DNA of 64,000 nucleotides, from positions 356,340-420,339 of the forward strand of contig NW_002060953.1 of NCBI RefSeq assembly GCF_000150275.1. The letters are read 5' to 3'. Below, piece after piece: positions 25,032-49,789 of the stretch. The notes under the pieces are model-generated. The model did no database searches, was not told where the DNA came from, and saw only the letters and a program-made list of their open reading frames with translations. A program made the translations under genes and the position numbers. The stretch is from Trichoplax adhaerens. Lineage: Eukaryota > Placozoa > Uniplacotomia > Trichoplacea > Trichoplacidae. Each line of letters begins with the position of its first letter. The first letter of the stretch is position 1.

Positions 25032-25568
25032 ATGTCCAGATCAAAAATGGGAAAATTGCAATATATACCCATTTGCATGTTGTGTTTTGCTCCGTATTAC
25101 TATCGTGATGATTTTAAAATAATTTCATCTAACGCAGACTTCATGAACGATGTATTCATGATTAGCAGCTGCATCAATCGTGCAAACAGTATTTGCTTTG
25201 TAAGTTATAAAATGTCCAGATCAAAAATGGGAAAATTGCAATATATACCCATTTGCATGTTGTGTTTTGCTTCGTATTACTATCGTGATGATTTCAAAAT
25301 AATTTCATCTATCGCAGACTTCATGAACGATGTATTCATGATTAGCAGCTGCATCAATCGTGCAAACAGTATTTGCTTTGTAAGTTATAAAATGTCCAGA
25401 TCAAAAATGCGAAAATTGCAATATTTGCCCATTTGCATGTTGTATTTTGCTTCGTATTACTATCGTGATGATTTTAAAATAATTTCATCTATCACAGACT
25501 TCATGGACAATGTATTCATGAGCAGCAGCTGTATCAATCATGTAAATTGTACTTATATTATAAATTAG
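25032..25568 (+). repeat. 180-bp tandem repeat (3 units) that stays open as an ORF
   Basis: Three units start at 25032, 25212 and 25392 (aaatgtccagatcaaaaatg at each junction). Because 180 is divisible by three, one frame stays open for 178 codons, giving a protein of three 60-residue repeats (each begins MSRSKM and contains PICML.FA.YYYRDDFKIIS). Differences between units are mostly amino-acid changing: G/R, P/S, N/I, A/T, C/Y and others, against very few silent ones. That argues against selection on the protein. A TTTG/taagttat junction in each unit resembles a splice donor. No family is recognised. A minisatellite with an accidental ORF is more likely than a gene. Confidence 0.8.
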
Positions 25569-27418
25569 GATTAAACTCCGTGAGGTCAAACAAGATAAAA
25601 TTGCAAAAATAATTTATCTTTCATCCTAACCACTGCGATATTATGCCAACCTAAGTAGCGCTTTCTACCTGAAACTACCATTCAAGCAGATCCATTTTTA
25701 TACTGATCTAGCATGGAACCATGATTGAATCATTTAATAGCTGTTAAAATGATGTGAAAGGATTTTTAAATATAGTTCTTGCATCAAGTAGAAATGGTCA
25801 AAAAGGAATGATGTCAATGATCATGATGTGGCTCTTATACTGAATAATATCAATATGAAACCATTGATGTTATACACGTGGAGTAGTGTATTTTTGCATT
25901 ATCGATGGTAGACTAAATCAGATCATTTTCACCAATGCCAACGTGGAAATGAATCCTAACCTGATACAGTAGACTAAATCAGATCCTTTTCACCAATGCC
26001 AACGTGGAGTGGAAATGAATACTAACCTGATACAGTATATCAATCTTCACCAGAATCATCCAATGTGATTGATTGACAATTTTGCTAGCTACTGATGACA
26101 GTGCCAAAGTCCATTAAACAATCATCAATAATATACAGATTAGCAAGAAAAAATTTTATTCTATTATATTTCAAATTGAATTAAAAGATCCAAAGAATAA
26201 AAGGAGAAGCAAAAACATACGATACCAATAGATTGTACTTTGGTCAATATTAAATGAATAGACAGACGTACACTGTTACCAAAGTGACAATTCAGTAAAT
26301 ATTCAGATACTGTATATCATATTTAGCTAATGTATTAGAACGACAAGACCCAACGTAAAATTGCAAAGGGATCGATCTTACGTTCAATATTTGAGGTGTT
26401 CATGTTGTTAAAACTGATTAGCGAATTTATCATAACAATTTAAAATAAAAATACTCCCCCAATGGCAAAACATCTTGGCACGTACAAGTTTTCAACCTAA
26501 TTAGATAAGTATACTTTTTTTTTTAAGATATCATGTAAAGCATTGAAGGATGATACTGTAATATATCAAAGTTTGTTATGATCAAAAAAACAACATGTAG
26601 TAAAATCCAACGCATAGGTGTGTATAACTCAATAATGAAAATTCTGCACATGCTTTAATAATCTAAAGCCATATTAGCTAGCATCGTAAATGGAAAAAAA
26701 TGATCAATGCTCAGCTACAGTTATGTATTGGCGATAGATAAAATCCACCAAAAGTCATTTATACAATAATTCGTTCGCATTGATGTTAACGTGTTTGTAC
26801 TGATATATATGTTTGACGTATTGCAGAATGTATGACAATTCTACTGACAGTTTAACAACAACAGCAACCAATTGAGCTCAGTAGACAGCATTATTAATGA
26901 TGATGATGTATTGTGTCCAAACGGTGGACAAATGAAAACAATTTCACAGTTCCCTTAGCACAAATAGTAACGCAGTAACATACTACAGTCTTTAAAAATA
27001 CACTTTCCGATACTATCATTTAGAAATCTACAATTCCTTAATCTTGTAAAATTGTATACTATGATATATTAGCAGACCCTCATCAATATCAAAGCAAACC
27101 AATAAGATAAAAATGGCGATCAGAATAAAATCTCTAGAAATAAAAGCTACCTTCTCGACTAATGAATGAGCACTGCTATCCAGCAACCATAACATAAGCC
27201 TAATAAAAGTTGCATTTACCTTGCTACCATGTAACTAACCCAAAGACAACAAAAAATGAATTTTTAAAGCCAGGAGATAGTAATGCTAATTAAGTTAATG
27301 ATTTATAAAGCTTAAAAATACTTCCATCCCGAGTACCATCAGTAAATGAAAATCATAGCTTGCAATCGACATTGAACCAACTTCAAAACTATAGTATCTT
27401 CAATTAAATACATCCATT
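25569..27418. other. Intergenic or Ras 3' region; short direct duplication
   Basis: A segment of about 60 bp (agactaaatcagatc...ttttcaccaatgccaacgtgg...aacctgatacagt) is repeated directly at about 25911-25971 and 25972-26036. Nothing else is recognised. Part of this stretch may be the Ras 3' UTR, but no poly(A) signal close to the stop codon could be assigned. Confidence 0.45.
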
Positions 27419-34769
<7,351 letters not shown>

Positions 34770-37289
34770 AGTAGATGAATTAAGCAGTTACTGTATTGTT
34801 TCTTCTTCTTTTTGCAATTGGCAACTGTATTTTTTAATGTATTAACAGTTGAGTTCAACAATACAGTTTGGCAAAGTTGACAAAGTCCAATTTATTTTTT
34901 TTCTTGACTTGCAGTGATTGCAGGCTATCACTAGTGGAATTCAGTTGGTGCTGAACAATATCGATTGTGTTGCAATGGACTTTTCGATTTGGTCTTGACT
35001 TTGCTAAAATCAATGGAATGCCTAAAAGGATAAAATAACAAGTCCACATTAGTCTAATCCTCCATTGCCATTAGGCTTGATAGATCGTTGATAAAATGCG
35101 TGGAAACGATGGCAAGGAACAAGTTTGAATAAGAGCCCGCAAAATACACATTGAAAGGGTTCTCCCATCGCCCAGGTTGTACTCCATTTTTTACACAACC
35201 TACAAGATCGGTCGACGATGATGATCCAACTGTTGTCGATGTTGATCAACAAACTATCTTGACTAAACATGTTGTCGTCCTCTGGCGTTCTTTCTTCCAT
35301 GCTATCCACACACAGACAGTCATCCACTTTCAACGGTATCCAAAAATAGTGTTGTAGAAATGCCATCATGACAATCAACAAGCTTGTTGAATACGATGGT
35401 TCATCGCTTAAGGCATGTTTGCATGACTTGCAAGTTAAATGGGTAAAAAATGGCGGCGTTATCGTCTACAACTTGAGCAAGAAGATCAAGCCGACGCTTT
35501 TTCCACTGGCATGGAATGATGGCGTTCAAAAAGAAAATAGTCAATGACGATAGGATGACATTGCTCTTGGCGAAGAGCAATATACGATGATAATATTGAA
35601 GAGTGGATCCATTGGCCCAATACTGAAATAAGTCTAATAGCGATGATGATTTTTTTGGGGGGGGGAGGATTTTTTTTTTTTTGCCCCCCATTCTACAGTA
35701 TCTGTATTTTAATGGCGGCTACTACTACAAACTATTTTCGCTATCCATCATCGTACTCGATACGAACATCGACTCTAGCTTGCATGTTGTCCATTTACTC
35801 ATGTCATCAAAGTGATGGATAGATCTACCATCCATCCAAGAAGCAAATCCATCATCATGGGTCTATTACTAGATTGAAATGGTTTTACCTTGAAGATGGG
35901 ACGATTGGACAAGATTTTTTGATGTACGTCTTTTGTACTGTTGTCGACGATAGACTATCATCCACTGGCTACTATCGATCGATTCTCATCGATAGTGGAA
36001 AAGGATCAACACGAATGTCACTTATAAGATGATGAGAATCATCCATCGCTTATGCTGTCTACGACTGTTAAAAATAGTATCTGACTCCATTGGAGTAGAA
36101 AAAGAAAGATCGACATTGGCCAACAAACAGAGTCCAAAACAACAACAACAACTTGTCCATACTTGGATCGCTGTCCATGTTGCTTCATGTCCTTCTTTCA
36201 ATCATTTTGAATCATATCAACACTAACCTTATTACCAATAACGATCGATGGACACAATCGATGATCAATTGTGCAAGAAAAGGACGATTTAATGGAATAA
36301 TCAAGTTGGAAAAGAATCCAATCCCAGCTGACTTTCAACACCTGCAAAAAGGAGAAAAAGAGACTTGGATTAATGGAGCGATTGCAAGTGTCAACTCTTC
36401 CATCTATTTGACTACTGTAGCCTTTTCAATCATCAATCAACCCAATCGACAAGGATGATCCCTTACTGAATCAACGATTGAAACATTCAAGGCGATTGCC
36501 AACAGCAAATGAGCGCTAGAAAACGACGATTAACCTTAGCGATGTTGATGCAACCACTGCTAACAAAATGGATGTTCACCACTGAAGGAGATGGACGGGC
36601 AAGAAGATGCCCAAGTCATGCTCTTCCACGAGTAGTGTGTATCGTACAGTTGTATTAGCATCATGAGAGTGTATGGGATGATGGCAAGGATGCTTGCCAT
36701 CACCAGTCAATCAGCCCATGTCGTGAAAGCAACTGCAATGGCCACTCCCTGGAGACTGCAATGGGCAATATGTGTATTGGCAGTGGTTGATGGGGGTTAG
36801 AACTCAAACAGCTGTTGATAATCCATCATTTTAATGGCCAAGCTAAAAGAGCAAACTTCTTAAACCTTCTTGATTGCCTCCTGGTCGTTGCCATGGCCGT
36901 AAGGCCACAACCATTGGGATGCCTTTCCATGCCAAAACTCATGTCGTATACCGCGATCCCGCTGTAACATACTTTCAGTCCGTATACTACTAATGGCATC
37001 ATGACAAGAGTAGTGATTATGATCCCTTGAAAATCAACGCTATACTATGCTATTTCAAGCAAAATTAAAGTCACCATGACCATACTAGTAGTATATCTCC
37101 CAATGAACACCCAGAAGGTGACATCACTTTTGCGACAGACGACTCGCGAGCTTGTACCTAGAAAAGAACGTGTCCTGCGGTCTGTATGTCTGTTGTTTCG
37201 CTGCGCTAGTCTAGTGCAGTATTTGGCTCAACCAAAGAGCCAATTCTGCCCGAAGGATTCTAACGATTCTAAAATGGAGTTAGCTGTAT
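34770..37289. other. Ras upstream region with unassigned short ORFs
   Basis: This stretch is less AT-rich than its surroundings and has open frames on both strands (35049-35381 and 35401-35691 minus; 36153-36458 plus). None matches a family I know. The 35049-35381 frame contains two CxxC pairs and a PCH, which might suggest metal binding but is weak evidence. A G9 run, a T12 run and a C6 run sit together at about 35653-35689. It may be decayed mobile or repetitive DNA, or lineage-specific sequence. Confidence 0.35.
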
Positions 37290-38275
37290 GTTGAACTACT
37301 TCCAATGCATCGCTAATCGCATTCTAAAATTGAATAGAATCCCCAGTCTGTGTGTCTGTTGTTTTCTGTGCTAATCTAGTGCTGTATTTTGCTCAACGAA
37401 AGGGCCAATTCTGCCCTAAAATGCCCTTAATCGCATTCTAAAATGGAGCTAGCCTAATGTTCAAATACTTCCGAAGCATCGCTAATCGCATCCTAAAATA
37501 CTTCCAATGCATCGCTAATCACATCCTAAAATGGAGCTAGCCTAATGTTCAAATACTTCCGAAGCATCGCTAATCGCATCCTAAAATACTTTCTGACAGG
37601 TCTATCAAATGGTAATACTATCTGTTAAATGAGCACATTATCGTAAACCGTCAGCAAAGCGACGGGAGTTTGCACTAGTCACATTCGAAAATAGAGCTAG
37701 CCTAATGTTCAAATACTTCCGAAGCATCGCTAATCGCATCCTAAAATACTTCCAATGCATCGCTAATCGCATCCTAAAATACTTCCAATCCATCGCTAAT
37801 CGCATCCTAAAATGGAGCTAGCCTTATGTTCAAATACTTCCGAAGCATCGCTAATCACATTCGAAAATAGAGCTAGCCTAATGTTCAAATACTTCCAATG
37901 CATCGCTAATCGCATCCTAAAATGAAGCTAGCCTAATGTTGAAATACTTCCGATGCATTGCTAATCACATCCTAAAATGGAGCTAGCCTAATGTTGAAAC
38001 ACTTCGGAAGCATCGCTAATCACATCCTAAAATGGAGCTAGCCTAATGTTGAAACACTTCGGAAGCATCGCTAATCACATCCTAGAATGGAGCTAGCCTA
38101 GTGTTGAAATGCTTCCGAAGCATCGCTAATCGCATCCTAAAATGGAGCTAGCCTAATGTTGAAATACTTCCAATGCATCGCTAATCACATCCTAAAATGG
38201 AGCTAGCCTAATGTTGAAATACTTCCAATGCATTGCTAATCACATCCTAAAATGGAGCTAGCCTAATGTGCAAGG
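37290..38275. repeat. 55-bp minisatellite
   Basis: The unit atgcatcgctaatcacatcc, taaaatggagctagcctaat, gttgaaatacttcca repeats with a 55-bp period (for example cctaaaatgg at 38136, 38191 and 38246). Between 37490 and 37800 shorter 33-bp sub-units (aatacttccaatgcatcgct, aatcgcatcct) alternate with full ones. A roughly 70-bp unrelated insert lies at about 37590-37680. At least 12 recognisable units are present. Confidence 0.92.
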
Positions 38276-40009
38276 GAAATACTACACTGACTGATCTTAA
38301 TCGACGCTAGGATACTGTGCTACAGGCATCAATGACGCAATAAAATAGCCCAAAAGTAGTTGCATTCAATGACCACATCGTGCTGACCAACCAGCGATCG
38401 CGTGCAAACTACGCCTAGTAACCACTATTCAAATTCATAACGTATATTCGTGTAGTTTTGTTCAATAGCCTACTTGACGGCTATTAGTTCTTGGCCAACC
38501 CTAAAAATCAAGTAGAAAAATCATTCTCTTCTTCTTCTTCAGACTATACTGTACATGGACTCCATAGACTGCCTTTCCAGGGCCCATTGCTACACGCCCT
38601 CCATCCATTGATAACTACGATATAAATCGTTATACCACACCAAAATAGCCAATCATGTCCGATTTCACTTTTTCAAGTGGTAAACTTATCAAAATGAAAC
38701 CTATCCATCATTCCAAGTATTTTTTAACGCTGTCCATGATGGTGTCGAAATTGGCAGTCCTACTGCTATAGCCTTGACAAAATAAATCGCATGGTCGGTC
38801 ATGGTATTGTAGGAATTGGAATGGACACTGACGTTTTTCAATCCTTGAAGAAAACGATAATGCTGTACAAGATACCACAATCATCCATGAACAACGAGGG
38901 GGTATCGTATGTAGATGAATTATTGATTCCAATCTACTTCAGCTTACACACAAAATAATGCATTAGAAATAATTTTTAAAAATCCAATTTCTTCAACCCT
39001 GATCATGGCTTTGCCTACAGGGTAATTCTCTTGCCTTACACTTTGGCTACAACGAACTTACCAATACTCAATTCTCATACAAACTGGATAAAACATGACT
39101 CTGTAGAGCCATGTAATAAGACGTAGTTGACAAGTATCAAAGATGTACAAAGTCTACAAGGTAATCAAAATCTGTGAGTGGAATGGGTGTATGATTTAGT
39201 GGCCAGCTGCCACTATGGTTGTCAAAAGCAATCTTGAAAACATCAAATGTACCATAGCATACTGTCGGAAACAAATTACATGTAGCAGTATCTCTTTCTC
39301 TCTACCTTGTACCTAACGGGCTTAGAGTAATAAAGTTCTCTTCTCAGAACAGCTTTCTCTCATCTTAGTCTATAAGTAGAAAGACATATTACTACCTGCT
39401 CTTTCTACTACTGATTAACAATTCAATCGTCAAGAAACTATGTTAACAACCATTGCTTACTCTTTCATTGCCATGGCTAAAACTGCAATAGATCGAGTTA
39501 GCCAGGTTGCTATCCATGATAATTAGACACTACAGTACTATAGAATCGGCTGGAACAAAATCTAATAGCGTTCCCTTTATAAAGAAATATAGAAACTATT
39601 TATAAATTACAAATGCTGCCTGTTTCCAATAAAAAAACAATAAATTGACAAATGAAGAAAGTAACCCAATATTATAAATTGACAACATTCAGATTAAGCT
39701 TCTCATTCAATTATGACCATGAAAAAGCTATAGCCTCCAATTCTGATGATTCTTAAACCATGTCCATTTGCTATCCTATAACATTATACCATGAGCAATT
39801 CAGCATGGATTAATGTAGCCCGATGCCTATGAATTTACAGATGGCCACCGTTCGATATGCTAGCCACTAGTAATCTTTTTGCTACAAAACTAAACAACTC
39901 TATCCCTATGCAAAATAACAAACGAATACAATCATTGTGTGCATTTCTGTTCCAGCTGAAAATAACTCACCCTATACTCAGAGCAGCTAATGCTGAATAA
40001 TGGCGAAAT
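38276..40009. other. Intergenic, no gene seen
   Basis: No supported coding region. A 74-codon minus-strand frame at 38708-38932 has no recognisable similarity. Confidence 0.4.
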
Positions 40010-40445
40010 TCTGACATTTTTTTTTTGCTCTTATCAAACTATCAAATTCGACAATTCAATTGGCATCACTGCATCCTTCAAAATCGAAAAAATAAATAAA
40101 CAAGGCAATATATTCTCATGTAGCACTACAACGAGTCTCGCTGTAGAGGTAGTAAAGCAATTTAGGCTAAACCCATATCCTGTAGAAAATGCCGATGGAA
40201 TTTTTATCAAGCACTATATTGTAAATTTTTCCGACATTTTTTTCCTCTTATCAAACTATCGAATTGGACAATTCAATTGACATCACTGTATCCTTCAAAA
40301 TCGAAAAAATAAACAAGGCAATATATTCTCATGTAGCACTACAACGAGTCTCACTGTAGAGGTAGTAAAGCAATTTAGACCAAGCTTATATACTGTAGAA
40401 AATGCCGATGGAACTTTTACCAAGCACTGTATTGTAAATTTTCCA
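40010..40445. repeat. About 215-bp tandem duplication
   Basis: Two copies contain ttatcaaactatc, gacaattcaattg, tccttcaaaatcgaaaaa, aggcaatatattctcatgta, gcactacaacgagtctc and gaaaatgccgatggaa, offset by about 213 bp. It ends 20 bp before the truncated ALDH3 copy. Open frames on both strands here arise from the repeat. Confidence 0.85.
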
Positions 40446-40464
40446 TTTTTCTTGTCATAAATAG

Positions 40465-41113
40465 ATAGTTGATAATGCACGTATGGCCTTCTACTCTGGT
40501 AAGACCCGAAACATTCAATTTCGGCAGAAGCAGCTAAGAACTTTACTGAAGTTTACACAAGATCATGAAAAAGAAATTTGCGAGTCAATTTTTGAGGACT
40601 TGCAGAAGGTATGCATTTCTTATTTCATTCAAGAATTACTTGATTGTTAATTAATATCATTCCATATAATAATTAGACAATCATTTCATCAACTATCTTA
40701 TTCCGTTTATCCATTCTGTACATAATGGAAAAAATAGATTGTATATAATAAACTATAAACCTTTTTCCGAATGATGTAATGCGTCAATATGAGTTTTAAA
40801 GATGTCATTTTAACCTGTGTAGAAGAGTCGCTCGTTTAATTGATAAAAAGAAAGTTGCCGTTGAAGGAGAGATTGATAGAGAAGATAAGTTTATTTCTCT
40901 AACCGTCCTAACCGGCACGGAACCAAATGATCCTATAATGCAAGAAGAGGTAACACTATTATCTACTGATGCTAAAAGATATAGAATACTTTCAATCTAA
41001 CGCCAGCATTAATACTGTCCATTGCTGTGTATATTTACAAAGATATTTGGCCCAGTACTGCCGATTGTCAATATTGCGACTGTCGATCAAGCCATCAATT
41101 TTGTCCATTGTAG
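40465..41113 (+). pseudogene. Truncated ALDH3-type aldehyde dehydrogenase (three exons left)
   Basis: Three segments match exons 2, 9 and 10 of the intact ALDH3 gene at 44682-49069: 40465-40608 (144 nt), 40823-40949 (127 nt) and 41043-41113 (71 nt). Each is exactly the same length as its counterpart, with splice sites in place and no internal stop. Examples are DNARMAFYSGKTRNIQF, FISLTVLTGTEPNDPIMQEE and IFGPVLPIVNIATVDQAI. Exons 3-8, which carry the NAD-binding loop, the catalytic Glu and the catalytic Cys, are missing. Only 214 bp separate the first two segments. Joining exon 2 directly to exon 9 breaks phase. No exon 1 or 11-13 counterparts were found. It cannot encode an active enzyme; an internally deleted duplicate is the best reading. 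Confidence 0.85.
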
Positions 41114-41985
41114 GTAATTTCAGCATTGCATATTTACTCTACTGTTAAACTCTCCATTTATCGCCTTCAATAAAGACATTATTTATAAACAACGTCTTGT
41201 TCTAATCGTTTGTATTTGATTTTCAACGCATGGTATAGCCTTCGAAAGTTTCGCTAATGTTGTCTGTAAATTGACCAAATTCCATTTAAAATTTAACTGT
41301 CCGTACTAAACCTCATCAAGAAAGTTGACATCTCTTTTAATAAACTCCACCTATGCTAACTTAAGCCTACATTATATAGAACGACGAGTTTTATAGTTGG
41401 CATCTTGGCATAAAGTTACATTTACAAGTACAGTTCAATCTTCGATTTGCAATTAAATAACAATTTCCTTTTCGTATGTGTACATCGTATTTCAATAAAA
41501 GCTTTACTATTGTTTCTATGACTATAATTATTAGCTGTAGGAAGTTCTCTTTTCTGGCATGATATTACTCATCTTTGTAGGTCATTATACCAGTGATACC
41601 TCGAACATTGTAAAATAAATTGTAGTTATAGCATGTTACTATCGTGTCTAAAGGATGTTGCAAAGTAACTGGTTTGTCTAGGACAATTTACGTTAAATTA
41701 TGATAATAAAAACAATACCGAATTGTAATGTCTATATAACTAACGTTAGGGTACGTTTTTTGGTACTTTCGTTGTTGAATTTACTCTATTTTTGTAAGAC
41801 TAACATAATATTCAGTCACTGACGTACTTTATTATTACAAATTGATTCTGTGCCACTCTGTCTGAATAACTATCAGCATCAATACTCTGCTAATAGAGCT
41901 TTTTCCCAAATCCTCAACCTAGCTCCAGTAATAGTATAATCTTTGCATGCTATTTTGAGAATTGTCATCACACCGTCCTCATCTT
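41114..41985. other. Intergenic, no gene seen
   Basis: I looked here for further exons of the ALDH3 remnant (the segment after EKPLALY, and the C-terminal anchor) and found none. Confidence 0.45.
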
Positions 41986-43600
41986 AATATTGTAGCTCAT
42001 CTTGTACGTAGTATAAACTTGTAGAATAACACATTCCATGGAATGGATCTGGCTTACTACTCTACACTTGTATTATCGACTGTAATAAGATCACATGTTG
42101 CAAATATCCACGCGAACCAGGATATGGTATAGTAGTTCATCGTTATATCCGATCTAGCTTAGTCATTACAGTTGGATTATGGCGCGTAGCTGTTGCATGG
42201 ATTGATCATAATAGTACACTTTGCTCAGTCAACGAACTAAAATAAGGTAATTCAATAACTTTGCACAACACATTCATTGTCTCATTACCAGAATATCGGT
42301 AATATTCTCTGTACAATTATTGCTATTTATTTCTATTCATTTCAAGCAATTCACTGCCACTTTCAAGTTCCTCCGCAAATCCGCAACCTGACTTCAACAG
42401 TAGCAAAGTCCTTGTATTCTGTTTTGAAGTTTTGTTTTCTGTTTTATTTCACATCGCCGTCATTGTAACACCGTAGCTTTTCTTGTACATGCTATCAACT
42501 TATCGAAATAGGAACGACGGAATGGATTTGGCTTTCTACTCTACCCTTGTATTCTAATTATCTGCTGTAATACAGTCACATCACATGTTGCAAATATCCA
42601 TATCCACTAGGATATGGTACAATAGTGATGTTCCATATTTGATTTTGCTCAGTCATTCCAGTTCCTTTAATTTGTATTCATTTCAAGCAATTCACTTCCA
42701 CTTTCTCAAGTTCCTTCGTAAATCCTCAACCTAACTGCAGCAGTACCATAGTCTTTGCATGCTATTTTGAGAATTGTCAGACTCGTGGTTTCATTACTAG
42801 AATATTGGGAATATTGTAAGGATAATTCATACAATAATCTTAGCAGTACCATAGTCTTTGCATGCTGTTTTGAGAATTGTCAGACTCGTGGTCTCATTAC
42901 TAGAATATTGGGAATATTATAAGGATAATTCACACAATAACCCTAGCAGTATCATAGTCCTTGCATGCTGTTTTGGAAATTGTCGTCCTATCGCTGTCAT
43001 TGTAATACCGTAGTTTTTCTTATACATACTATCAACTTATAGAAATAGGAATGGCGGAATGGATTTGGCTTTCTACTCTACTGTAATACAGTCACATCAC
43101 ATGTTGCAAATATCCATATGCACTATAGGTAGTAAGATAGAATTACAAAATGGTGAAGACTATTGTACACTTTGCAGAATTGTCAGACTCGTGGTCTCAC
43201 TACTAGAATATTGGGAATATTGTAAGGATAATTCACACAATAACCTTAGCAGTACCATAGTCTTTGCATGCTGTTTTGAGAATTGTCAGACTCGTGGTCT
43301 CATTACTAGAATATTGGGAATATTGTAAGGATAATTCACACAATAACCCTAGCAGTATCATAGTCCTTGCATGCTGTTTTGAGAATTGTCGTCCTATCGC
43401 CGTCATAGTAATACCGTAGTTTTTCTTATACATACTATCAACTTCTAGCAATAGGAATGGCGGAATGGATTTGGCTTTCTACTCTACACTGGTATTCTCT
43501 ACTGTTTTTACAAATATCGCTATACCTTTGTCATATATCTGAATCATAGACTTGGCTAATGTTAGTATAGTAATTATAGGGAGTAAAATATAATTATAAA
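41986..43600. repeat. Patchwork of local duplications
   Basis: Two repeat types interleave. One (aatggatttggctttctact, ctgtaataca, cacatgttgcaaatatcca) appears near 42045, 42520, 43055 and, shortened, 43465. The other, about 105 bp (cagtaccatagtctttgcat, gctgttttgagaattgtcag, actcgtggtctcattactag, aatattgggaatatt), appears near 42735, 42845, 43170 (5' part missing) and 43245. A third short piece (agactattgtacactttgc) recurs at about 43150 and 43610. The pattern suggests repeated unequal exchange. Confidence 0.8.
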
Positions 43601-44681
43601 ATGGCGGAGACTATTGTACACTTTGCTCGGTCAATGAAGCAACATAAGCAACATCAATACCTAAACACAACAAACTCCGACTCGTTGCCTCAATATCAGA
43701 ATAGTGCGAATATGGTACGTCTAATCCTTGCTATTGATTTCTATTCTTTTCAAGCAATGCACTTTACTGCTGTACAGTCTATGGATATGCATCAAAGCTA
43801 CGTCTGTTAGCAACATGGAAGTCAATCAATAAATCGAAAAAGAAATAAAATAGCCATCTTTTTACTCCATTTCTGGTTTCAGTTGGTTGACTAAGGAATG
43901 CCTATGACATGATATTTGCACTGGGAAGGTCGATCGTCCTTGTGACTCCTAGCGTCTCCGTTTTCCACTACAGTTACGCTTAGAATGGATTTCCTACCAT
44001 CACGTGATGTTGTGATGATCCACTGATGATTGGCTAGCCATTTCGCTTTCTACTGTACTGTAATAGGACGACCTAGAGTAGAAATAATATCCAAGGTTGA
44101 TTACTATAGGCATTCCATGCAGCCGTGACATTTAATTTGCACACCATTTGCTATCGGATTTGAACTCTGACCTCTTGATCCCCTTCGTTATTTCCCTAGA
44201 ATTCCAACTTCAATTTAGGACACCGTATAGCAAATGAGACGTATGGGCCCCTAAAAACTCGTCCTATTCCGTATTGCAAATAGGATCTCAATGACAACAT
44301 GGCTATCTCATCCTTGCGGCACTGGCTCAGTTGAAATCCTAAAGAGCATCGATGACATCATGCTTCGTTAATAAGGACAGTACAGTATCCAACCACCCCA
44401 CAGAAGCGGTAGTAAGGTCAATGTGAACTGGACAGTATTAGTCAGCAAAAAGTCGTCAACTGAACCGATACGTACCGTACCGAACCGAACCGTCCTTTCT
44501 CTGGTCCAGTATTAGACCTGGAAGACCCTCGAGAGACCCTCCCACCGGTACTGCAACTGAGTGTGCAGCTGGTATACTACGCAGTCGCATTGCAACAGTC
44601 CTCCCCTCCAAATTAGAGATCTAAAAACTTCAAAACAACTGGATAGCATAGGTGCAAAATTCGCAGTTCTACTCTACAATC
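43601..44681. other. ALDH3 upstream region with one short ORF
   Basis: An ATG frame at 43601 encodes MAETIVHFARSMKQHKQH and runs 69 codons in all. It overlaps the repeat patchwork, has a possible splice donor after about 39 codons (ATATG/gtacgt) and resembles nothing known. A run of ACCG-type short repeats lies at about 44465-44500. The ALDH3 promoter probably lies in the last few hundred bases. Confidence 0.3.
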
Positions 44682-49069
<4,388 letters not shown>

Positions 49070-49759
49070 CTTGATCAATGATGATAATCGCTATGTTCTT
49101 GATATACATGGACATGTACAACTGTATGTGCAGAGAACAACGTCTAAACGAATACTCTGCACACTCGTATAAGAAAATACGATTGTACCACTACATTGGT
49201 ATATCTGACAATTAATGTAAAATGTGCTTCCATTATAGGTCTTTTTGAATTCATCATCCATATCTTCCTACTTTTCCAAATGGAATTAGTATCGCTAATA
49301 TCTTGTCGCATTTACAGCATATAGCTTAAGTTCTAATTAGTGATTAAAAACTACAAATAGAGTATGATCCAATTGTACCGGTAAAACTTTGCTCAATTTA
49401 GACCGTGAACTACATCGTATAATTGCGTACACACATATTCATCTTTTATGATATAGAATTGCAACTGTTCAACTGATGTATAATTTTAAGATTATTCATG
49501 CATATGGTAACCATTGACAGACATAAATACATGGATAAAATGATATCAGAAATAATCGGTTGCTGTAGAAATGTAGATATTGATAACGTAGATTTATGGT
49601 TCTTTTTCAATGATAGTAGAGCACTTGAGCTACAGTAGTACGTAAGTAGATATCACTATAAGTGCGTATATTCCATTCAGCCATACTAAGTAGCAGCTTC
49701 AATGAATTACCTCAATCATTGTAATGGATTGATTTAACCCCTGTAACTGAAATGTCACA

Positions 49760-49765
49760 AATAAA
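49760..49765 (+). terminator. Candidate poly(A) signal of ALDH3
   Basis: AATAAA, about 690 nt after the ALDH3 stop codon and just before the oppositely oriented RPS11 signal. An earlier signal may have been missed. Confidence 0.35.
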
Positions 49766-49789
49766 AAATGGAATAGAACCGAAATTTTT

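Noticed and set aside
35049-35381. Possible zinc-binding protein (two CxxC pairs)
   Set aside because: Spacing fits no zinc-ribbon or finger I know, and no conserved context. Left as unassigned sequence.
36153-36458. 101-codon ORF
   Set aside because: Starts at TTG, overlaps another frame, no recognisable domain.
39990-40480. ORFs on both strands
   Set aside because: Both are produced by a tandem duplication; neither resembles a protein family.
44150-44180. tRNA-like B box (ggatttgaac, minus strand)
   Set aside because: No matching T-stem or A box at the right distance.
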